Source: Bacillus sp. NTK071
GTDB taxonomy: Bacteria; Bacillota; Bacilli; Bacillales; Guptibacillaceae
DNA length: 64,000 nt
Assembly (NCBI RefSeq): GCF_017303315.1
Contig: NZ_JAFKOI010000012.1
Location: 39,558 to 103,557, forward strand
Direction of reading: 5' to 3'
The notes under the pieces are model-generated. The model had not been told where the DNA came from, did no database searches, and was given only the letters and a program-made list of their open reading frames with translations. The position numbers were made by a program, and so were the translations under genes. Numbering within the stretch: the first letter of the stretch is position 1; every line of letters starts with the position of its first letter. Positions 16,018 to 25,565 of the stretch are shown one piece after another.

Positions 16018-16491
16018 ATGACCATGACTGAAAACGAAGATAAAAACACAAACAGCAAAATCCTTTCGCAACCAGCGGAAGGCGAACAACAAACTCAGGG
16101 AGACAACGGCGAACGACCTTCTGTTAATTACGCCATTCTTGGTGGCGTGGTTGGTGCAGGGATCGGTTTATTATCGAGTCCTGGTGCGAGCAAGAAGGTT
16201 GTTGATAGCATCGGCAAGTCGGAAGCGGTTCGAAACGCTGGCCAGGAGATTAGAAGAACGGCTCAGGAATTCATTACGGAACAAGCTCTTATTACGTTAA
16301 GGCAAACAGCGACAGGATACATGAGCAAGTACGAAGGTCGTTTATCACCAAGAAAGAAAAGCGAGGAAACGGAACAACCTTCTTCCCAATCGAACGAAGA
16401 AATTGAAGAAATTAAGGAAGAGAATAAAAACTTAAATGAGCGACTTGATCGCATTGAGAACATGTTATCGAGTCTTGTGGATTCAAAGTAA
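16018..16491 (+). CDS. gvpP: gas vesicle protein GvpP
   Basis: 157 residues, identified by position between gvpA and gvpQ and by layout. There is an acidic, Gln-rich N-terminus, then a glycine-rich hydrophobic stretch (NYAILGGVVGAGIGLLSSPG, about residues 37-56) like YtxH-type proteins, a helical middle, and a C-terminal coiled coil of about 35 residues (EEIEEIKEENKNLNERLDRI). GvpT near the end of the operon shares the same plan, so the two may be distant paralogues. Role unknown; possibly a shell-associated or membrane-attached accessory protein. The gap to gvpA is 37 bases. Confidence 0.85.
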   Translation: MTMTENEDKNTNSKILSQPAEGEQQTQGDNGERPSVNYAILGGVVGAGIGLLSSPGASKKVVDSIGKSEAVRNAGQEIRRTAQEFITEQALITLRQTATGYMSKYEGRLSPRKKSEETEQPSSQSNEEIEEIKEENKNLNERLDRIENMLSSLVDSK

Positions 16492-16525
16492 GCGACGTCT
16501 TTCCCTTCCCTAAAGGAGGCATTGG

Positions 16526-16987
16526 ATGAGTAATCCGGGCAAGAAAATCGCCAAAAAAGTAATGGAACATGCACCTGAACCTGTGAAAGATAAGGTGAAG
16601 GAAAAAGTGAAAGAAAAAGTTGTCGATGATTTTCAGGACAATGTCCAAGAAGGCATTCAAACGAAAGTTACCGATGCTGCTGAGAAATTAGAGCAAACAA
16701 AGGAAGAAAATGCTGATAAGGTTCATTCGAAAGCAGAAGATGCCAAAGAGAAAGTACAAGACGTCCTTCTATTGGTTCGTGAAAAACTAGGCAATGCGAA
16801 AGAGGCCGGAGAAGCGTTCCAAGAACAAGTTTCTTCATCCAATAAGAGTCGAAACAAAATCAAAGGTGTTGGAAGTATCAAAAGTGCGACCAATCTAAAG
16901 AGTTCTATGAACATTAAGAGCTCTACTGAAATAAAAAGTTCTGAAAATATCAAATCATCTAAAGACATTAAGAGCATGACTTCTTAA
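16526..16987 (+). CDS. gvpQ: gas vesicle protein GvpQ with C-terminal hexapeptide repeats
   Basis: 153 residues, identified by synteny with the B. megaterium cluster. The first about 105 residues are charged and helical with repeated KEKVKEKV-like segments and Ala/Glu/Lys-rich helices. The last about 36 residues are a run of six hexapeptides of the form [I/L]KSSxx (IKSATN, LKSSMN, IKSSTE, IKSSEN, IKSSKD, IKSMTS). The ribosome site is AAAGGAGG before ATG 16526. The function is not known; in B. megaterium this gene is dispensable. Ends 18 bases before gvpB. Confidence 0.85.
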   Translation: MSNPGKKIAKKVMEHAPEPVKDKVKEKVKEKVVDDFQDNVQEGIQTKVTDAAEKLEQTKEENADKVHSKAEDAKEKVQDVLLLVREKLGNAKEAGEAFQEQVSSSNKSRNKIKGVGSIKSATNLKSSMNIKSSTEIKSSENIKSSKDIKSMTS

Positions 16988-17005
16988 TACGAAAGGAGAA
17001 TGAAC

Positions 17006-17266
17006 ATGGCTATTCAAAAAAGTTCAGATAGTTCAAGCCTTGCAGAGGTGATTGACCGCATTCTTGATAAGGGGATTGTCATTGACGCGTTTGCTCGCGT
17101 ATCGGTTGTCGGTATTGAAATTCTAACCATTGAAGCACGGGTGGTTATCGCAAGTGTGGATACGTGGTTACGCTATGCGGAGGCAGTTGGACTACTTCGT
17201 GACGACGTTCAGGAAGAAGGCCTTGCGAATCAGAAGAATGAACGAAGTGCTCAGTTCAGTATTTAA
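17006..17266 (+). CDS. gvpB: gas vesicle structural protein GvpB (GvpA paralogue)
   Basis: An 86-residue GvpA-family shell protein, 7 substitutions from GvpA (mostly in the C-terminal tail, for example [17 protein letters not shown]). ATG 17006 is chosen because AAAGGAG ends 6 bases before it; an ATG at 17000 would overlap the ribosome site. It begins the part of the operon that is sufficient for gas vesicles in B. megaterium. The near identity with GvpA suggests both enter the same shell. Confidence 0.97.
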   Translation: MAIQKSSDSSSLAEVIDRILDKGIVIDAFARVSVVGIEILTIEARVVIASVDTWLRYAEAVGLLRDDVQEEGLANQKNERSAQFSI

Positions 17267-17329
17267 GTTAAAAAGTAGATAGCGGAGTGGCCCCTGTGGT
17301 CATCTCCCCTATTTAATCAGGAGGACACG

Positions 17330-17596
17330 ATGGAAATTAAAGAAATCATGACGAATGTAGCCGATTTTTTCAATAATCATATCGCCCCTCTCCATAAGAT
17401 TACTTCGGTTGAAGTCAATGAAAACGAAGGCTGGAGAGTCATTGCAGAGGTTATCGAAGAAAAAGAATATATGAAGAAATATGCCAAAGATGAAATGCTC
17501 GGAACGTATGAAGTTCTTCTAAATAAGGAGAAAGAAGTAACGTCCTTCTCAAGAAAAGATATTCGATACAGAAGTGCCATTGGACAGGAAATGTAG
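17330..17596 (+). CDS. gvpR: gas vesicle protein GvpR (GvpO family)
   Basis: An 88-residue protein matching the GvpO/GvpR family: VNENEGWRVIAEVIEEKEYMKK, then LGTYEVLLNKEKEVTSFSRKDIRYR. GvpO of haloarchaea affects gvp expression or assembly; the Bacillus GvpR is required for vesicle formation but its role is unclear. ATG 17330 follows CAGGAGGAC. It lies 63 bases after gvpB, the widest gap in this part of the operon. Confidence 0.9.
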   Translation: MEIKEIMTNVADFFNNHIAPLHKITSVEVNENEGWRVIAEVIEEKEYMKKYAKDEMLGTYEVLLNKEKEVTSFSRKDIRYRSAIGQEM

Positions 17597-17617
17597 GAAG
17601 AGCAGGAGGTATCTGAC

Positions 17618-18532
17618 GTGACGGTCTTAACGAATAGGATCAAGAACTCTCGTGAGCTAATACAGGATAAGGAAACGAAGGAGTTGCTCTCTCGCTCTCT
17701 TAAATATTTGAAATCAGGTTATCCTGTCCATTTCATTGGTCCTTCTGGGGCCGGTAAAACCTCTCTTGCTCTTGCTTTAGCGAAGAAAAGGAAGCGACCG
17801 GTTATGCTGATGCATGGTAATCACGAATTAAATAACAAGGATTTAATTGGTGATTTCACAGGCTATACGAGTAAAAAAGTGATCGATCAGTATGTAAGGT
17901 CTGTTTATAAGAAAGATGAAAGTGTGACTGAAACGTGGCGAGATGGTCGGCTATTAGAAGCTGTCAAAAACGGCTACACGCTAGTCTATGATGAGTTCAC
18001 CAGGTCACAGCCTACAACGAATAATCTTTTTCTCTCCATTATTGAAGAAGGCATTCTTCCTCTTTATGGATCGAAGTTAACGGAACCTTTTATTAAGGTT
18101 CATCCCGCTTTTTCTGTCATTTTTACAAGCAATCCTGCCGAATATGCTGGCGTATATCAAACGCAGGATGCGTTATTAGATCGCTTGATTACAATCCATG
18201 TGGATTACAAAGACAGTGAGCGAGAAATGCTGATCGTTTCAGAGAAAGCAAACCTTGTGATGAGTGAAGCGCGTGCCATTACGAATCTGGTCTCACAAAT
18301 GCGGGATCATTGTAACGGCGACGGTCCTAGTTTGCGCGCCTCTCTTATGATTGCAACGCTCGCTATTGAATCAGATATTCCCATAGACGGTAAGAATTCT
18401 GAATTTCAGCGTCTATGTCTCGATATACTCGCACATACCGTCAGTCAATGCATTGACGATGAGAATCCAATCAGTAATGCAGAAGAATTCATTATAGATG
18501 CATGTGAAAACATGAGAGTTTACGAGGAGTAA
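17618..18532 (+). CDS. gvpN: gas vesicle AAA+ ATPase GvpN
   Basis: 304 residues of the MoxR/GvpN AAA+ group. Walker A GPSGAGKTS at about residues 40-48, NKDLIGDFTGYTS sensor-type loop, Walker B TLVYDEFTR around residue 122, sensor 1 VIFTSNPAEYAG. GvpN is an ATPase needed to enlarge vesicles, probably acting on shell assembly. GTG start at 17618 preceded by CAGGAGG. It is 21 bases after gvpR and 13 bases before gvpF. Confidence 0.95.
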   Translation: MTVLTNRIKNSRELIQDKETKELLSRSLKYLKSGYPVHFIGPSGAGKTSLALALAKKRKRPVMLMHGNHELNNKDLIGDFTGYTSKKVIDQYVRSVYKKDESVTETWRDGRLLEAVKNGYTLVYDEFTRSQPTTNNLFLSIIEEGILPLYGSKLTEPFIKVHPAFSVIFTSNPAEYAGVYQTQDALLDRLITIHVDYKDSEREMLIVSEKANLVMSEARAITNLVSQMRDHCNGDGPSLRASLMIATLAIESDIPIDGKNSEFQRLCLDILAHTVSQCIDDENPISNAEEFIIDACENMRVYEE

Positions 18533-18545
18533 AGGAGCGCTACGC

Positions 18546-19316
18546 ATGAGTGAAAATGAAGAAATGGGCATTTATATCTTTTGTGCCATCCAGACAAATG
18601 AAGAAGATCATTTTGGAACGATTGAACTTGAAGGTGAGGAAAGAGACCTTTTCACCATTCGATATAAGGATGCAGCAATGGTGGCAGCCGAGGTTCCGAT
18701 GAAAATCTATCATCCTAACAAAAAGAATCTATTAACACACCAGGAAGCCGTCTCTTTCGTTATGAATCAGAAAGATACCGTCATCCCAATCAGTTTCGGG
18801 AATACGTTCAAATCACGTGATGACGTTAAAGTTCTTCTCGAGAATCTCTACCCGCAATTTGAGAAACTTTTTCCTAATATTAAAGGCAAGATTGAGGTTG
18901 GACTTAAGGTAATTGGAAAGAAAGAATGGCTTGAGACGATGGTGAATGAAAACCCCGAAGTCGAGAAAATGGCCGCATCAGTTAAAGGCAAATCGCAAGC
19001 GGCTGGCTATTATGAACGAATTCAGCTTGGTGGCATGGCCCAGAAGTTCTTCGCTTCCCTTCAGCGTGACATTAAGGCAGAAATTTTCTCCCCTCTAGAA
19101 GACATTTCAGAGGCAGCGAAAACCAATGATCCGCTCGGTGAGAAAATGTTATTAAATGCAGCCTTTCTCATTGATCGTGAAAAGGAAGAGGAATTCGATC
19201 AGCTAGTAAACGCGTCGCATGATCAATGGAAGGACAAAGTGGATTTCAGCTACACCGGCCCATGGCCAGCCTACAACTTCGTGAACATTCACTTAAAGGT
19301 TGAAGAGAGCGAATGA
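18546..19316 (+). CDS. gvpF: gas vesicle protein GvpF (GvpF/L family)
   Basis: 256 residues of the GvpF/L family: IYIFCAIQTNEEDHFGTIELEG at the start, a block VIPISFGNTFKSRDDVKVLLENL, and the C-terminal signature YTGPWPAYNFVNI (F/L proteins end in TGPWPPY.F). GvpF binds shell protein and takes part in nucleation. It overlaps gvpG by 4 bases (ATGA), so translation is coupled. GvpL (19578) is a homologue. Confidence 0.95.
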   Translation: MSENEEMGIYIFCAIQTNEEDHFGTIELEGEERDLFTIRYKDAAMVAAEVPMKIYHPNKKNLLTHQEAVSFVMNQKDTVIPISFGNTFKSRDDVKVLLENLYPQFEKLFPNIKGKIEVGLKVIGKKEWLETMVNENPEVEKMAASVKGKSQAAGYYERIQLGGMAQKFFASLQRDIKAEIFSPLEDISEAAKTNDPLGEKMLLNAAFLIDREKEEEFDQLVNASHDQWKDKVDFSYTGPWPAYNFVNIHLKVEESE

Positions 19317-19573
19317 TTCACAAACTGGTGACCGCGCCTTTTGATTTAGTCATCAAAGTCGGTGAGAAAATTAAAGAAGAAGCAGATAAAGAATTGTTTG
19401 ATCTTCCCACAATTCAGCAGAAATTAATTCAGCTTCAAATGATGTATGAGCTTGGCGAGATTCCTGAAGAAGCTTATACCGAAAAAGAAGAAGAATTGCT
19501 GATGCGTTATGAAATCGCCAAACGGCGCGAGCTTGAACAATGGGAAGAATTAACGAAAAAAGATGGAAGGTGA
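19313..19573 (+). CDS. gvpG: gas vesicle protein GvpG
   Basis: 86 residues, mostly two long helices: KLVTAPFDLVIKVGEKIKEEADKELFD followed by IQQKLIQLQMMYELGEIPEEAYTEKEEELL. The segment LGEIPEEAY-EEELL is the GvpG family signature. It is a small essential accessory protein thought to act in early assembly with GvpF and GvpL. The start overlaps the gvpF stop. Confidence 0.93.
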   Translation: MIHKLVTAPFDLVIKVGEKIKEEADKELFDLPTIQQKLIQLQMMYELGEIPEEAYTEKEEELLMRYEIAKRRELEQWEELTKKDGR

Positions 19574-19577
19574 ACAC

Positions 19578-20387
19578 ATGAGTAATCTCCTTTATTTATA
19601 CGGTTTGATCCCTAGTCATGAATCTACTACTACTCCCCTTCCTTCTCTTAAGGGGTTCGATGGTGACGGCGTGATCTATCCTTTACGAATCGGTGATGTC
19701 ACTGCCTTTGTGAGTGAACTTGATGCTGATTCCTATTCAGAAGAAACGATTAGCGACAAAATCAATAACGATATGGAATGGCTTCAGGAGAAAGCCTTTC
19801 ATCATCACGAAACTGTCCAGCAATTGGCACAGCTGTATACAATTGTTCCGTTAAAGTTCTGCACGTTATACAAAAACCCGGACAGCTTGATCACGACCGT
19901 TGAAAACCATAAAGAAAAGCTGCATGAATCGTTTCAGTTGTTAGAAGGTAACGAAGAATGGAATCTCAAAATCTACTGCAACGATGAACAGCTTAAGAAA
20001 AAAGTGAGCGAAAGCAACGCTACCATTGAAGCGAAAAGACAGGAAATCAGTCAATTGCCTCCCGGTAGACAATTTTTCGAGAAAAAGAAAATCGATGAGC
20101 TGATCAATCAGGAGTTGGAGAATGAAAAGAATCTTTTCTGTGAAGAGATTCATGGAAAGTTAAAGAAGATATCTCTGTTTGGAAGCATTAAGAAAAACTG
20201 GAGCAAGGACGTGACCGGACGGAAAGAAAAAATGGCATGGAACAGCGTCTTCCTCCTCCCTTCCGCAAATGTCGAAGAATTTATTGAGGAAATAAAGCTC
20301 GATGAAGAAACGTACGGTCTTAACGGATGGGATTTTGAAGTATCCGGTCCATGGCCACCTTATCATTTTTCTAGTTTTACTTCATAA
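19578..20387 (+). CDS. gvpL: gas vesicle protein GvpL (GvpF/L family)
   Basis: 269 residues, homologous to GvpF: LLYLYGLIPSH, TIVPLKFCTLYKN in the middle (F/L family block), a charged helical region and the terminal VSGPWPPYHFSSF. ATG 19578 is preferred over 19563 because GGAAGGTG lies 6 bases upstream and 19563 falls inside gvpG. In other systems GvpL recruits the remaining accessory proteins. It lies 4 bases after gvpG. Confidence 0.95.
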   Translation: MSNLLYLYGLIPSHESTTTPLPSLKGFDGDGVIYPLRIGDVTAFVSELDADSYSEETISDKINNDMEWLQEKAFHHHETVQQLAQLYTIVPLKFCTLYKNPDSLITTVENHKEKLHESFQLLEGNEEWNLKIYCNDEQLKKKVSESNATIEAKRQEISQLPPGRQFFEKKKIDELINQELENEKNLFCEEIHGKLKKISLFGSIKKNWSKDVTGRKEKMAWNSVFLLPSANVEEFIEEIKLDEETYGLNGWDFEVSGPWPPYHFSSFTS

Positions 20388-20404
20388 AGTGAGGATTGAG
20401 TTCC

Positions 20405-20680
20405 ATGACCGTTAGAGAGTCAATTGAAAACAAAGATATCGCCCTTATCGATATATTGGATGTCATTCTCGATAAAGGGGTGGCCATCAAAGCAGATTTA
20501 ATTATTTCGATTGCAGACGTTGATCTCGTCTATTTGGATCTACGCGTCTTGATTTCGTCAGTCGAAACCCTTGTGCAACATAAGCAAGGGACTCGCAATA
20601 CGATCCATTCCAATCAATTCGATCAAGAAAGGGAGGCATTAATCGATGCAACTGGCCAACCAGACAAGTGGTCGAATTAA
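20405..20680 (+). CDS. gvpS: gas vesicle protein GvpS (GvpA-like)
   Basis: 91 residues with the GvpA-type core IALIDILDVILDKGVAIKADLIISIADVDLVYLDLRVLISSVETL, but with a divergent tail. It is a minor GvpA-family protein. ATG 20405 is taken as the start, 10 bases after GAGG; a TTG at 20396 overlaps the ribosome site. The end overlaps gvpK by 35 bases. Confidence 0.92.
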   Translation: MTVRESIENKDIALIDILDVILDKGVAIKADLIISIADVDLVYLDLRVLISSVETLVQHKQGTRNTIHSNQFDQEREALIDATGQPDKWSN

Positions 20681-20930
20681 TTTCGACCCTGACAAGGCAG
20701 AACAAGGATTAGCTCAACTGGTGTTAACCGTCGTAGAGCTACTAAGACAAATTGTCGAGCGACACGCGATGAGACGTGTTGAAGGTGGGACACTAACAGA
20801 CGATCAGGTCGAGAACCTTGGTGTGGCACTCATGAATCTCGAAGAAAAAATGGAAGAATTAAAAGATGTATTTGGTCTTGATGCAGAGGATCTCAATATT
20901 GATCTTGGACCACTAGGAAGCTTACTTTAA
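20646..20930 (+). CDS. gvpK: gas vesicle protein GvpK
   Basis: A 94-residue GvpK family protein: GLAQLVLTVVELLRQIVERHAMRRVEGGTLTDDQVENLGVALMNLEEKMEELKDVFGL, ending DLNIDLGPLGSLL. It is an essential accessory factor in other species. AAAGGGAGG lies about 9 bases before ATG 20646, inside the end of gvpS. Confidence 0.96.
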   Translation: MQLANQTSGRINFDPDKAEQGLAQLVLTVVELLRQIVERHAMRRVEGGTLTDDQVENLGVALMNLEEKMEELKDVFGLDAEDLNIDLGPLGSLL

Positions 20931-20957
20931 TTCGGCCGAGCCAGAGGAGGCGTTTGG

Positions 20958-21284
20958 ATGGCTGTTGAACATCAGGTTCAATCAAATACCATTGTTGATG
21001 TGTTGGAAAAAGTGCTCGATAAAGGCGTTGTCATTGCCGGCGATATTACCGTTGGCATAGCCGACGTTGAACTTCTCACGATTAAAATCCGCCTGATTGT
21101 CGCTTCCGTCGACAAAGCGAAAGAAATCGGGATGGACTGGTGGGAAAACGACCCTTACCTTAGCTCGAAAGCTGCAGATAACAAAACAGCAGCACTTGAG
21201 GAAGAAAACAAGAAGCTTCAGGAACGGCTGAACTCACTTGAGAAAAGTTTAGAGACCAACCGCCTTACTACGGCGGAAAAATAA
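20958..21284 (+). CDS. gvpJ: gas vesicle protein GvpJ (GvpA-like)
   Basis: 108 residues with a GvpA-like core (IVDVLEKVLDKGVVIAGDITVGIADVELLTIKIRLIVASVDKAKEIG) and a C-terminal coiled-coil extension (AALEEENKKLQERLNSLEKSL). GvpJ family proteins are minor shell-related components required for assembly. GAGGAGG precedes ATG 20958. Confidence 0.95.
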   Translation: MAVEHQVQSNTIVDVLEKVLDKGVVIAGDITVGIADVELLTIKIRLIVASVDKAKEIGMDWWENDPYLSSKAADNKTAALEEENKKLQERLNSLEKSLETNRLTTAEK

Positions 21285-21302
21285 TATTTGGAGGGATTTA
21301 AC

Positions 21303-22247
21303 ATGACAGAGCAAAACACGACGACTGTAGAGAATCAAACGGAGGGTAAGATAGCGACGAACGAGAATAATAGTCAAAATCAGGCTAAGTCGGGGATTAA
21401 CGGACCTTTAACAAGAACCGTTACAGGGAGTATTCTCGGAGCGACGGTTGGTTACCTTGCCACTCCAGAAAACGGGAAGAAGCTTTTTGCCAAAATTGAT
21501 CAGGAGAAACTGAAAAACAAAGGAAAAGACTTCGGAAAGGCAACGAAAGAACGCTCAAGAAAAGCAGCTGATTCAATCAAAACGTCTACAGCGAACCTTT
21601 TTAAAAGGGACAAGCAACAGTACGCTGATGATGAAAATGAAGTGGAAGCTGAAACAGCTGCAAGCTCGGAGACGAGTGTACTCGATTCAGTTGACGATCA
21701 ACAGCAAGACTACGATTCTCTTAAGCAGGAGAATGATGACTTACAGAACCGTCTTAAGCAAATTGAGGATAAGCTTGATCGTCTGACGCGAGCGATGGAA
21801 GTGGATGATGAAGATGACGATGAGGATGATCAACCAGCCTCCAAGCGAGGTAAGAAACAGAAGAAAAAATCGACGACAAGTGTAAGTGAAGAAAGCGACG
21901 ATGAGGACGATGATGAGAACGAACAGGCTACTTCTTCAAAGAAAAAGAAACAAAGCTCGAAATCTACTGAACCTAAGAATGAAGAGGATCAGGAAGATGC
22001 TGAAGATGAGGACGAAGAAGAAAACGAGCAAAACAGTGAATTAAAAAAATACCAGGATCATGACGATGATGAGGAGGACGATGAAGAAGACGAGCCAAAG
22101 AACACAAACAAGAAAAAGCGTCGTTCCACTCGCAAGAACGCTTCAAAGAAGAACAATAATTCCGATGAAGATAAAGAAAACACAGATTCTGAAGACGAAA
22201 AGGAAAAAGTAACAACGCTATCTAGCAATGATGACACATCTTCTTAA
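21303..22247 (+). CDS. gvpT: gas vesicle protein GvpT, with a long highly charged tail
   Basis: 314 residues. A glycine-rich hydrophobic segment near residues 40-58 (TGSILGATVGYLATPENGKK) resembles YtxH-type proteins and GvpP. A coiled coil follows (about 140-165, QENDDLQNRLKQIEDKLDRL). The last about 150 residues are low-complexity, alternating acidic runs (DDEDDDEDD, EDEDEEENE) with Lys-rich runs (KRGKKQKKKS). ATG 21303 is chosen because TTGGAGGG lies just before it. Identified by position and the N-terminal pattern; the function is unknown. The tail should be disordered. Confidence 0.88.
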   Translation: MTEQNTTTVENQTEGKIATNENNSQNQAKSGINGPLTRTVTGSILGATVGYLATPENGKKLFAKIDQEKLKNKGKDFGKATKERSRKAADSIKTSTANLFKRDKQQYADDENEVEAETAASSETSVLDSVDDQQQDYDSLKQENDDLQNRLKQIEDKLDRLTRAMEVDDEDDDEDDQPASKRGKKQKKKSTTSVSEESDDEDDDENEQATSSKKKKQSSKSTEPKNEEDQEDAEDEDEEENEQNSELKKYQDHDDDEEDDEEDEPKNTNKKKRRSTRKNASKKNNNSDEDKENTDSEDEKEKVTTLSSNDDTSS

Positions 22248-22275
22248 GTAGATTGTTAGAAAGGAGAAGCGAAAA

Positions 22276-22668
22276 ATGAGCTTTGAATCAACCAGTAATA
22301 AAGACAACATACTCGAATTCTTCACACAAGCATCTAATAAACACGACTTTTCCCTTGATATCACTTTGAATATTAACGGTGCACTCGTTACAGGCACAAC
22401 CGTTTCTGTAAAAGAATACTTCGATACCCTGAGCGACTCCATTGGCGATGGAAATGACGTTGCTGAAAAGCTGAGTGAAGAATTTGCGCATGCAGGAGAG
22501 GCATTGGAAGGCAATAATGGTGCTGAAACGAATTATATCCATCTAAAAAACACAAAAGTTTACTTAGGTGATAGTAAGCCTACCCCTTCAAAGGGTAAGA
22601 TTCTCTGGAGAGGTAAAATTAGCGAGGTGGATGGGTTCTTTCTTGGGAAGATATCTGATTCGAAATAA
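22276..22668 (+). CDS. gvpU: gas vesicle protein GvpU
   Basis: A 130-residue protein in the terminal position of the Bacillus gvp order. It has a compact alpha/beta look (FSLDITLNINGALVTGTTVSVKEYFDTL near residue 25, YIHLKNTKVYLGD, ILWRGKISEVDGFFLGK at the end). AAAGGAG precedes ATG 22276. GvpU ends the minimal B. megaterium cluster and has been linked to vesicle clustering there. A strong hairpin terminator starts 10 bases after its stop. Confidence 0.92.
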   Translation: MSFESTSNKDNILEFFTQASNKHDFSLDITLNINGALVTGTTVSVKEYFDTLSDSIGDGNDVAEKLSEEFAHAGEALEGNNGAETNYIHLKNTKVYLGDSKPTPSKGKILWRGKISEVDGFFLGKISDSK

Positions 22669-22677
22669 GTGGATTGG

Positions 22678-22723
22678 GAGTAAGGGGGTCAGGTGCGAGT
22701 CTGACCCCCTTACTCTCTTTTTG
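22678..22723 (+). terminator. gvp operon terminator formed by a type-B palindrome
   Basis: GAGTAAGGGGGTCAG and CTGACCCCCTTACTC form a 15-bp stem (22678-22715), followed by TCTTTTTGTT. The B core is extended by arms found at no other copy. Confidence 0.85.
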
Positions 22724-22780
22724 TTATCAAACCCTTGGTGCATAAGGCTTGGATGAGTGTTTCGTACTGATTATAAAGCG

Positions 22781-22853
22781 AAAAAGTGTCCGCCTCAGGC
22801 GGACACTTTTGGTGGTTTTGTCTTTTAGTGGGGTCTGGCCCGAGCCTGACCCC
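22781..22853. repeat. composite repeat A+B
   Basis: Module A (22781-22810) is AAAAAGTGTCCGCC-tca-GGCGGACACTTTT. Then TTTTGTCTTTTA and B (22830-22853), GGGGTCTGGC-ccga-GCCTGACCCC with one mismatch. It ends 7 bases before the amylase stop and is the amylase terminator. With the B stem at 22678 it forms a doublet matching that at 15162-15334. Confidence 0.87.
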
Positions 22854-22860
22854 TTAGTTC

Positions 22861-24423
<1,563 letters not shown>

Positions 24424-24426
24424 TTA

Positions 24427-24440
24427 TGAAAGCGTTTGCA
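24427..24440. promoter_or_regulatory. cre site (CcpA operator) upstream of amylase
   Basis: TGAAAGCGTTTGCA, preceded by A, fits the WTGNAANCGNWNNCW consensus at every position. It lies 25 bases upstream of the amylase start codon. Confidence 0.85.
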
Positions 24441-24585
24441 TTTATAAGTCTACGTGTGCAATTTGTGCACCTCAATCGACTTTTTTCACAGATCGGGGGA
24501 TGACTTTTGTCTCAAAATAAGCAAAAGAATAAGTTGTCAGGTGTATAGACTCGGAACTAAAGTCATTGTCTCGTATCTTTTAAAT

Positions 24586-24612
24586 ACCTGTCTTCATTAG
24601 AAGAAGACAGGT
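24586..24612. terminator. hairpin downstream of the deoxyribosyltransferase-like gene
   Basis: ACCTGTCTTC and GAAGACAGGT form 10-bp arms around a 7-base loop. On the minus strand they are followed by ATTTAAAAG, a weak U-tract. Confidence 0.6.
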
Positions 24613-24643
24613 TTAACCGGTACGAATTGATAACATAGCCATC

Positions 24644-25030
24644 TTATTTCTCTTTTTCTAAAATAGTATCGACTAAATCAGATAAACTACCGGAGCACCG
24701 TATTACGTTCGTCGTATAGTAGAACGTCGTCGATTCTGATGCCTCAGGAAAGTTGCCTTCAGAATAAAGGTAGACTGGTATCGAAAGTCCGAGGGCAATG
24801 CCCATTTCGATATGGGTGCCCTTGCCCCCTGGAAGAAGAACAACCAAAAAGTCTGCGTTTCTTACAGCTTTGAGTTCCTTTTCTCCAATAACCTCAAGTT
24901 CCTTTTTTGTTGAGGCTCTTATGTTCTTGGTCCAATCATAGGTTTGAGTGTAGCCCTTCTTTTTTAATTGCTCGCTCACCTGTTGCACGTTTGCTTTGTT
25001 TTGAAAACCTGATGCGACGTAGAATTTCAT
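24644..25030 (-). CDS. nucleoside 2-deoxyribosyltransferase-like protein
   Basis: 128 residues with a Rossmann-like start MKFYVASGFQNKANVQQVSEQL and the block ADFLVVLLPGGKGTHIEMGIALGL, where the Glu of HIEMG is in the place of the catalytic nucleophile of nucleoside 2-deoxyribosyltransferases. Such proteins exchange bases on deoxynucleosides, though many short family members have no proven activity. ATG 25030. It lies 36 bases downstream of the 99-codon gene at 25067, possibly one transcript. Confidence 0.75.
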   Translation of the reverse strand: MKFYVASGFQNKANVQQVSEQLKKKGYTQTYDWTKNIRASTKKELEVIGEKELKAVRNADFLVVLLPGGKGTHIEMGIALGLSIPVYLYSEGNFPEASESTTFYYTTNVIRCSGSLSDLVDTILEKEK

Positions 25031-25066
25031 GTCCGTTACTTCCTTTCATTATTCTTATGTAGTAGG

Positions 25067-25366
25067 TCAGGACTGCACCTGTCCGGTTAGCTGCTTATGT
25101 AACTCCTTCATCAACCTTCGCTCTTGCCTTTCTTCATACATGACTGATTTTTTCATCTTCTTGATCCTCATTTTCCCGATGACATGTCGCACCGAGGCAT
25201 TCTTTCTAATTAACTCAACGTACTTAGGTTTTTTCGTAAGATCTTGATACCAGCTAAATGCCATAAGGGCTGCTATGTTTGATTCAATACGCTCTTCACT
25301 TGGACCTTCACCAAATGCAAAAAACACCTCACCGAAAAAGGCGAAAATTTCTACGATTAGCTCCAA
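25067..25366 (-). CDS. conserved-looking hypothetical protein
   Basis: 99 residues; not recognised. The N-terminus is hydrophobic and Phe-rich (LIVEIFAFFGEVFFAFGEG), followed by a soluble, strongly basic helical part (GKMRIKKMKKSVMYEERQERRLMKELHKQL). A TTG start at 25366 follows GGAGGGAGAG at a suitable distance. It precedes the deoxyribosyltransferase-like gene on the same strand by 36 bases. Confidence 0.5.
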   Translation of the reverse strand: MELIVEIFAFFGEVFFAFGEGPSEERIESNIAALMAFSWYQDLTKKPKYVELIRKNASVRHVIGKMRIKKMKKSVMYEERQERRLMKELHKQLTGQVQS

Positions 25367-25462
25367 CTTACTCTCTCCCTCCTACCTGTTTACCATATGC
25401 ATGCTCTTATCTTCAATACGAATCGAAGCAGGCTTTTGATTCAATTATTTGGTAATAAAATA

Positions 25463-25555
25463 AAAAAACAGGCGAAGTGTCCTCGATCTGTGGACTTTCC
25501 GCCTGTTTTTGGCTGTTTTGTCTTTAAAGGGGGTCAGGCTCGCACCTGACCCCCT
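25463..25555. repeat. composite repeat A+B
   Basis: Module A (25463-25509) has outer arms AAAAACAGGCG/CGCCTGTTTTT and inner GTCC/GGAC with partly decayed middle pairs. Then TTTTGTCTTT and B (25526-25555), AAGGGGGTCAGG/CCTGACCCCCTT. It ends 11 bases before the stop of the CocE-type gene. Confidence 0.85.
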
Positions 25556-25565
25556 TCAACTTCAT

